DNA of 10,461 bases from assembly GCA_021741285.1 (NCBI GenBank), contig JAIOYD010000028.1:1-10461 (forward strand), in the 5' to 3' direction. Shown here piece after piece: positions 6,866-10,461 of the stretch (positions within the stretch are counted from its first letter, which is position 1; each line of letters opens with the position of its first letter). A program made the translations under genes and the position numbers. A model generated the notes under the pieces. It made no database searches, was not told where the DNA came from, and saw only the letters and a program-made list of their open reading frames with translations. The DNA is from Rickettsiaceae bacterium (GTDB lineage Bacteria; Pseudomonadota; Alphaproteobacteria; Rickettsiales; Rickettsiaceae).

Positions 6866-7657
6866 TCAATACTCGTCTATCATTTTCTTGATTCCTTGTT
6901 CTAAAGTTATTCTTGGCGTCCAACCAGGTAGCTTGCTAACTTCAGATTGAATCATATTACGCCCTTCAGAAGAACCTTTTATTACTTTTGCACCAGTTAG
7001 TTTAGAAATTATGAGAGCAACATCGAGTATCGATATGAAAGCATCAGTAGATACATCAAAAACATTCCCACCGAGGATTTCAATAATTTTAAGATAAGCT
7101 GAACATGTATCATCGAGATGTATAAACTTTCGGAGTTCATTTCCGTTTGTAAGCATATTGATTTCACCTTTTGTGATTGCTTGATGCAGGAGATCACTAA
7201 TTACATGACTTTTCTTATCCAATTCTTCAACTTGGCCATAAACATTCCACTGGCGAGCTATCCCACAATTTTTAATCGTTTTGCAATAGTTTTCTGCAAT
7301 TAATTTAGACAATGAATATGGTGAATTATCAGTACCAGCTAACTGTGAAGAAACAAATAAGAATGGAATCTGACTATTTTCTAGTTGGGGAATTATATTT
7401 GCTATCAATTTAACATTGTTTTTGAACTGAGCGTTCCAGGTTGACGTTTCATTCAGGTATTTTGATCCTCCAACATCCCAAGCTAAAAAAAAGCAAGCAT
7501 CGAATCTATCTAGCCGATCTAACTCAATATGACGCAAATCGTTGTCTGGTCGTGATTTGTAATCGATTGATTTCACATTGAAACCTAAGTTCGATAGATA
7601 ATTACAAAAGTACTTGCCAATAAAACCTTCACCACCCAGGACTAGATATGATTTCAT
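6866..7657 (-). CDS. NAD-dependent epimerase/dehydratase (extended SDR)
   Basis: This 263-residue protein is an extended short-chain dehydrogenase/reductase acting on nucleotide sugars. The dinucleotide-binding loop LGGEGFIG (7-14) gives GxxGxxG. SSQ at 103-105 and YSLSK at 114-118 supply the catalytic Ser/Tyr/Lys set (Y114, K118). RQWNVYG (135-141) and the RKFIHLDD region, about 40 residues further on, are typical of substrate binding in UDP-glucose 4-epimerase and GDP-mannose dehydratase relatives. It is shorter than GalE or Gmd (about 320-370), suggesting a reduced C-terminal domain. The likely role is remodelling of a nucleotide sugar for the glycosyltransferases encoded nearby; whether it epimerises, dehydrates or reduces cannot be told. 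It leads a two-gene unit with the WavE-like gene, from the promoter at 7664-7692. Confidence 0.85.
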   Translation of the reverse strand: MKSYLVLGGEGFIGKYFCNYLSNLGFNVKSIDYKSRPDNDLRHIELDRLDRFDACFFLAWDVGGSKYLNETSTWNAQFKNNVKLIANIIPQLENSQIPFLFVSSQLAGTDNSPYSLSKLIAENYCKTIKNCGIARQWNVYGQVEELDKKSHVISDLLHQAITKGEINMLTNGNELRKFIHLDDTCSAYLKIIEILGGNVFDVSTDAFISILDVALIISKLTGAKVIKGSSEGRNMIQSEVSKLPGWTPRITLEQGIKKMIDEY

Positions 7658-7663
7658 AAAAGC

Positions 7664-7692
7664 AGTCTACAATTACTTTGATAGAATGTGAG
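7664..7692 (-). promoter_or_regulatory. Promoter for the epimerase gene, probably leaderless
   Basis: On the minus strand CTCACA (7692-7687) and TAGACT (7669-7664) are separated by exactly 17 bases. Seven bases on from the -10 lies 7657, the A of the epimerase ATG. No Shine-Dalgarno is present, so a leaderless transcript is predicted. The same TAGACT hexamer occurs in the proposed tRNA-Arg promoter. Confidence 0.45.
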
Positions 7693-7764
7693 GCATTAGA
7701 CAATTACCAAGCAATTTTTAGCGTAAATTATTTATACCGAGCAAGGAGAAGGGTAAAATCAAAT

Positions 7765-7800
7765 ATGAATTTATCTCAAAGCAGATTTAGCCAAAAATGA
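7765..7800 (+). CDS. 11-codon upstream ORF (putative leader peptide)
   Basis: ATG at 7765 opens a short frame, MNLSQSRFSQK, whose TGA (7798-7800) overlaps the ATG of the next gene as ATGA. A purine-rich AAGGAGAAGGG at 7743-7753 lies upstream, with its last G 11 bases before the ATG, slightly long for a ribosome site. The downstream gene itself has no ribosome site, and an in-frame TAG at 7788 rules out an earlier start, so coupling through this small frame is a sensible reading. It may only deliver ribosomes rather than encode a functional peptide. Confidence 0.4.
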   Translation: MNLSQSRFSQK

Positions 7801-8786
7801 ACTTAGTATTTGCGCACTTTAATGCACCGATCCCTAAATTTTTGATAAACAATATTGACCGCACTATTGCGTTGTTTCCCAAAAAATCTGTATATCTGCT
7901 TACTAATTTACAAAAATCTTTACCTAAAAATACTGAATTAGAAATATTCTCAATTTATCCGAATCATGAATGGACATTATTAGAAAATAGTATTACACAT
8001 CCAAAGTTTAGATCTAATTTTCCATTTACCTCCATGTTTAGATTCTTAGCCTTGTCAAAGTTTATGAGCGAGATTAATGGCGAGGTGCTACATATCGAAT
8101 CAGATGTAATAATTTCTGAGAGTTTTCCGTTCAAAAAACTTAGTGAAAATGGAGCTCTTTTAGCATTTCCGATTGTTAACGATCACTTAGGAATTGCAAG
8201 CACTTTGTATTTAAAAAATAAAAAAGCTGCTAGGTTATTAGCTCTTGAAACTATAACTTCTGCTAGTAAAAATCCAAAAACTACAGATATGCATGTTTTG
8301 AGTGAAATAAGATACAGATACCCCCTCTTGTTCCAGTTGCTTCCTACGACTCCAAGTAAGGGTTTAGAGAATACAAAACTAGATTTTATTCAAATGAACA
8401 ATGATGCCATTAGTTTTTTCGATGGGTTATTTGATGCAGCCGATCTTGGAAGATACTTATTCGGTGATGATCCTAGAAATATGAGTGGTATATCCAGATT
8501 GCGTACGAATTTTCCGACCACTTACCATAACATTAGAAATTTGAAACTAGGCAAATCTAAAAGTTCTGATTTTCCATATTCCACCAGAGATGGTAGCGGA
8601 GTACTACCTATATACTCTTTACATTTACATTCAAAAAAAGCTAAATTATTTAAGCAAAAACAATTTAGAAAAGCGATGACAGGTGCCTTACTCAATTACC
8701 AAAAGAAGCCTAGTCAAAAAATTGTTTTACATATTTGGATCAGGTCCTTACCTAGAAGGTTAGTTAGGAAATTGTATTATAGGTAG
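7797..8786 (+). CDS. Putative GT-A-fold glycosyltransferase
   Basis: I do not recognise a named gene, but this 329-residue protein has the layout of a GT-A glycosyltransferase. The N-terminal strand NLVFAHFNAP starts a Rossmann-like half. HIESDVIIS (99-107) resembles the metal/nucleotide-binding DxD strand, with E101 and D103. FFDGLFDAADLGRYL (207-221) followed by FGDDPRN (222-228) recalls the DGAAIGQYL-type segment of hypothetical glycan-cluster proteins, and SLHLHSKK (274-281) gives late histidines that often bind metal or diphosphate. The C-terminal 25 residues are strongly basic, fitting membrane contact. No signal peptide or transmembrane segment is clear. It stands alone on the plus strand and ends 2 bases from the convergent FkbM gene. 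A role in transferring a sugar to the surface glycan is inference. Confidence 0.58.
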   Translation: MNLVFAHFNAPIPKFLINNIDRTIALFPKKSVYLLTNLQKSLPKNTELEIFSIYPNHEWTLLENSITHPKFRSNFPFTSMFRFLALSKFMSEINGEVLHIESDVIISESFPFKKLSENGALLAFPIVNDHLGIASTLYLKNKKAARLLALETITSASKNPKTTDMHVLSEIRYRYPLLFQLLPTTPSKGLENTKLDFIQMNNDAISFFDGLFDAADLGRYLFGDDPRNMSGISRLRTNFPTTYHNIRNLKLGKSKSSDFPYSTRDGSGVLPIYSLHLHSKKAKLFKQKQFRKAMTGALLNYQKKPSQKIVLHIWIRSLPRRLVRKLYYR

Positions 8787-8788
8787 GT

Positions 8789-9526
8789 TTATTCTACGTG
8801 ATTGAGTTTGAACATTTTGCTTTGATGTTTACTGCCAAGTAGTAAGTAATTTTTAAGTTGGTTAACCAGAAATTCTTCTATTTCTCCATTTTTATCTTCA
8901 CATAGGATAAAGGTTGGTAAAACAATTCTTGGGTTTTCATTATTAACACAATACTCAACAATTTTTTTTATAATGTCAAAATCATTTCCTTCGATATCTG
9001 TCATAACTAAATCAATTTTTGAGCAAATAGAATTAATGAATTTATCCATTAACTTATCAATTGAAAGCGCTTTCACATTTTTATTCTTTGGAGCATATCC
9101 AGATTTTCTCCAATGTTCGGCTAAGTTTTTATCAAAGGTATTAAGCACTGCATGTCTACGGTGAAAATAAAAATACTCTAGTTTTTCTTTATTATCTGGC
9201 GAAATTGCGATATTTATAAATTTATTCATAGGACGAAAAATTCTCCATTGAATTGCTATTTTTGGATTAGCATCAACATGAAGACTTCTCTTGTTTCTTC
9301 TCAAGTGATAGCTATTTGAATACAGGACTGGTTGAAAGCAGCCAATTTCTAAATAGCTTATTTCGTTTAATTTTTCTGGTAGGTATTTTTCTAACAGTTC
9401 TTTTTCTTGGAATTGTGTTTTATCAGACTTAAATAAATACTTTAAGTTAAGCCGAAAATCTGCAAATACGAAGAACGCACTTGAAATTTCTAATCTTAAA
9501 TTGGTGAAATAATTGTGAAGGTTAAT
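8789..9526 (-). CDS. FkbM-family methyltransferase (second copy), probable ATT start
   Basis: From ATT at 9526 the protein is 245 residues. The SAM-binding strand is SYLEIGCFQP (57-66) with SNSY at 70-73, matching the D/E-x-GAFxP...SNTY pattern of this FkbM subgroup. Next come LHVDANP (82-88), ALSIDKLMDKF (153-163) and the hallmark VMTDIEGNDFDII (174-186). A shorter model starting at TTG 9304 would delete the whole SAM loop and cannot be right. The frame is open back to a TAA 18 bases upstream of the ATT, and no ATG, GTG or TTG occurs in it before 9304. AGGAGG at 9540-9535 lies 8 bases before the ATT. The gene is either read from a rare AUU codon or has recently lost its start. Likely role: O-methylation of a glycan. 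Confidence 0.75.
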   Translation of the reverse strand: MNLHNYFTNLRLEISSAFFVFADFRLNLKYLFKSDKTQFQEKELLEKYLPEKLNEISYLEIGCFQPVLYSNSYHLRRNKRSLHVDANPKIAIQWRIFRPMNKFINIAISPDNKEKLEYFYFHRRHAVLNTFDKNLAEHWRKSGYAPKNKNVKALSIDKLMDKFINSICSKIDLVMTDIEGNDFDIIKKIVEYCVNNENPRIVLPTFILCEDKNGEIEEFLVNQLKNYLLLGSKHQSKMFKLNHVE

Positions 9527-9540
9527 AACTAATTCCTCCT
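9524..9540 (-). promoter_or_regulatory. Strong Shine-Dalgarno AGGAGG before a non-standard ATT start
   Basis: AGGAGG (9540-9535), preceded by four A counting back from its first G region, is the strongest ribosome-binding site in the window. With an 8-base spacer it points at ATT (9526-9524) in the frame of the FkbM protein. An in-frame TAA lies just upstream of it, so this ATT or another non-standard codon must initiate. Confidence 0.65.
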
Positions 9541-9713
9541 TTTAATCTGCAACAGATTTGACATGCTAATGTATTCTAAATGTTTATTGTTTTAGAAGCT
9601 TTAAACACCTCGGTGTTTCCGTGTAAGACTTATTGAAAGAAATAACATTTCAATTTTCTTTTTCAGTCGATTTAAGTTGAACACTTTAATTCATGACTTT
9701 AGGAATTTAAGCG
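9527..9713. other. Noncoding stretch with two hairpins, no gene seen
   Basis: Apart from the ribosome site, these bases hold no coding frame I can support. A perfect 16-base inverted sequence lies at 9603-9618 (AAACACC, two bases, GGTGTTT). A second 7-pair stem, ATTGAAA at 9632-9638 with TTTCAAT at 9648-9654, is followed on the plus strand by TTTCTTTTT. Neither is followed by T on the minus strand, the direction of the tRNA and FkbM transcripts. They may be boundary terminators read from the plus side, or protein-binding sites. The promoter for the FkbM gene must lie here but was not identified. Confidence 0.45.
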
Positions 9714-9786
9714 TGCGCCCGCAGGGATTCGAACCCCGAACCTTCTGATCCGTAGTCAGATGCTCTATCCGTTGAGCTACGGGCGC
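9714..9786 (-). tRNA. tRNA-Arg (anticodon ACG)
   Basis: The minus strand folds into a complete 73-base cloverleaf. The acceptor GCGCCCG pairs with CGGGCGC, with A as discriminator; the D arm contains GCTC...GAGC; the anticodon stem TCTGA/TCAGA encloses the loop CTACGGA, giving anticodon ACG (reads CGN arginine codons after A34 deamination). The T arm has GTTCGAATC. CCA is not encoded (ACGC follows), so it must be added by the CCA-adding enzyme, as is usual in actinobacteria. Its 3' end faces the glycan genes, the side where tRNA-targeted islands normally insert. Confidence 0.97.
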
Positions 9787-9805
9787 AAAGTATTAAGCGA
9801 TCCGA

Positions 9806-9834
9806 AGTCTAGCGATTTATCAAGACCTACCCAA
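9806..9834 (-). promoter_or_regulatory. Possible tRNA-Arg promoter inside the fprA 3' end
   Basis: TTGGGT (9834-9829) and TAGACT (9811-9806) are spaced by 17 bases on the minus strand, predicting a start near 9799 and a 13-base leader before the tRNA. Read-through from fprA is equally possible, because only 33 bases separate the fprA stop from the tRNA. Confidence 0.35.
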
Positions 9835-10461
9835 ACTTATTAACTGCTTCCAATCCACCTCTTTTATTCGTGGTTTTCCAGCAATTTCACCTGAAATGAC
9901 CTCTGAGGCATTTATCTTCTCCCAAGCAATTTGATCAATTACCTCATGCCCTGATTTTAATAATCCAGTAATTCCTTCACTTGTCTTTGGCTCCTTAAGA
10001 TTTTCAATGATGAAATCAACTACATCATTTGAATCACTTTTATTTGTGCCAATCACCCCAATTGGTCCACGCTTTGCCCAACCTACTACATAAACATTGT
10101 GTTCCACATGTCCTGCAATATTTTTAATCCGCCCGTTTTCAATACTTATACCAGGATACTCAATTGAGTTATAACCGATGGCTGTAATAACTAGCCCAGT
10201 TTTGACTGAAAATGTCTCACTTGTTGCAACCACTTTGCCATTTTCAACCTCATTTTTCTGAAACACAATCTCTTCAACTTTGATATTGCCCTTAATTTCA
10301 ATTGGAGTTGACAAAAACTTTATTTCTAATTTTCTTGGCACGCCTTTTTTCTCATGCTCTGCAATAGCCCTCATCGCTTCAATATTATTTTTTAAATCCT
10401 TCTCAACATCATCCATTTCTTCAATGTGCTTAATCGCCTCTTCAATTTGCTTTGGGTCAAT
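9820..10461 (-). CDS. fprA: Ferredoxin/flavodoxin--NADP+ reductase, FprA type (5' part off window)
   Basis: The frame is open to the right edge, giving 213 C-terminal residues of an enzyme normally about 450-460 long. It is an FAD protein of the adrenodoxin-reductase family that moves electrons between NADPH and ferredoxin. Diagnostic segments are TGLVITAIGYNS, the end of the NADPH domain, and YVVGWAKRGPIGVIGTNKSDS, closely matching the mycobacterial FprA stretch that binds FAD and continues into the C-terminal helix. It is not a glycan gene and probably marks the core-genome flank. By eye its base composition is slightly higher in GC than the glycan genes: sample 60-base lines count about 23-24 G+C here against 16-19 in the plus-strand glycan genes. 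Confidence 0.9.
   Translation of the reverse strand: MDPKQIEEAIKHIEEMDDVEKDLKNNIEAMRAIAEHEKKGVPRKLEIKFLSTPIEIKGNIKVEEIVFQKNEVENGKVVATSETFSVKTGLVITAIGYNSIEYPGISIENGRIKNIAGHVEHNVYVVGWAKRGPIGVIGTNKSDSNDVVDFIIENLKEPKTSEGITGLLKSGHEVIDQIAWEKINASEVISGEIAGKPRIKEVDWKQLISLGRS

Noticed and set aside
7009..7303. Short frames on both strands within the epimerase
   Set aside because: They overlap a convincing SDR gene with cofactor and catalytic motifs.
8789..9304. A 171-residue FkbM protein starting at TTG 9304
   Set aside because: It lacks the SAM-binding strand, which is encoded in the same uninterrupted frame just upstream (SYLEIGCFQP).
9558..9590. TTGACA on the plus strand as a -35 box
   Set aside because: No acceptable -10 at 16-18 bases (tgttta at 17), and transcription would run antisense into the tRNA.
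9714..9786. Duplicated tRNA 3' end as an island attachment site
   Set aside because: I looked for a second copy of the tRNA 3' sequence to the left within the window and found none; no integrase is present.

Overview
The window looks like a surface-glycan biosynthesis region from a low-GC, free-living actinobacterium. The best taxonomic clue is the right end: the C-terminal half of an FprA-type ferredoxin--NADP+ reductase, a protein typical of actinobacteria, next to a tRNA-Arg(ACG) without an encoded CCA. Promoters that appear to give leaderless mRNAs fit the same group. The AT richness would suit streamlined aquatic actinobacteria, but this is inference and no species can be named.

Layout, left to right. 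(1) 1-3753, minus strand: a compact six-gene run read right to left: TylF-like O-methyltransferase, glycerophosphodiesterase-like enzyme, HAD phosphatase, degenerate nucleotidyltransferase-fold protein, small cupin, and a canonical sugar-phosphate-type nucleotidyltransferase whose last few residues lie off the window. Gaps are 11, 50, -8, 21 and 2 bases. (2) 3754-3850: divergent control region with a 10-base palindrome and an extended -10 that would start an mRNA on the A of the next ATG. (3) 3851-5918, plus strand: FkbM methyltransferase and a GT-B glycosyltransferase. (4) 5884-7657, minus strand: WavE-like protein and NAD-dependent epimerase/dehydratase, overlapping the glycosyltransferase tail to tail by 35 bases. 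(5) 7658-7796: second divergent control region, with a leaderless-type promoter for the epimerase and an 11-codon upstream ORF overlapping the start of the next plus-strand gene. (6) 7797-8786, plus strand: GT-A-like putative glycosyltransferase. (7) 8789-9526, minus strand: a second FkbM methyltransferase whose frame has no ATG, GTG or TTG upstream of its first motif; a perfect AGGAGG sits 8 bases before an ATT codon. (8) 9527-9713: noncoding, with two hairpins. (9) tRNA-Arg and fprA, probably core genome.

Together the genes could build and decorate a cell-surface polysaccharide: nucleotide activation (two nucleotidyltransferase-fold proteins), dephosphorylation (HAD), phosphodiester handling (GDPD-like), sugar remodelling (epimerase), chain assembly (glycosyltransferases, WavE-like) and O-methylation (TylF, two FkbM). 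The six-gene run is the best candidate for an undescribed pathway, probably making an activated, methylated or phosphate-containing substituent; its product cannot be read from sequence. No IS element, CRISPR array, integrase or duplicated tRNA end was seen, and no stretch over 300 bases lacks a gene.
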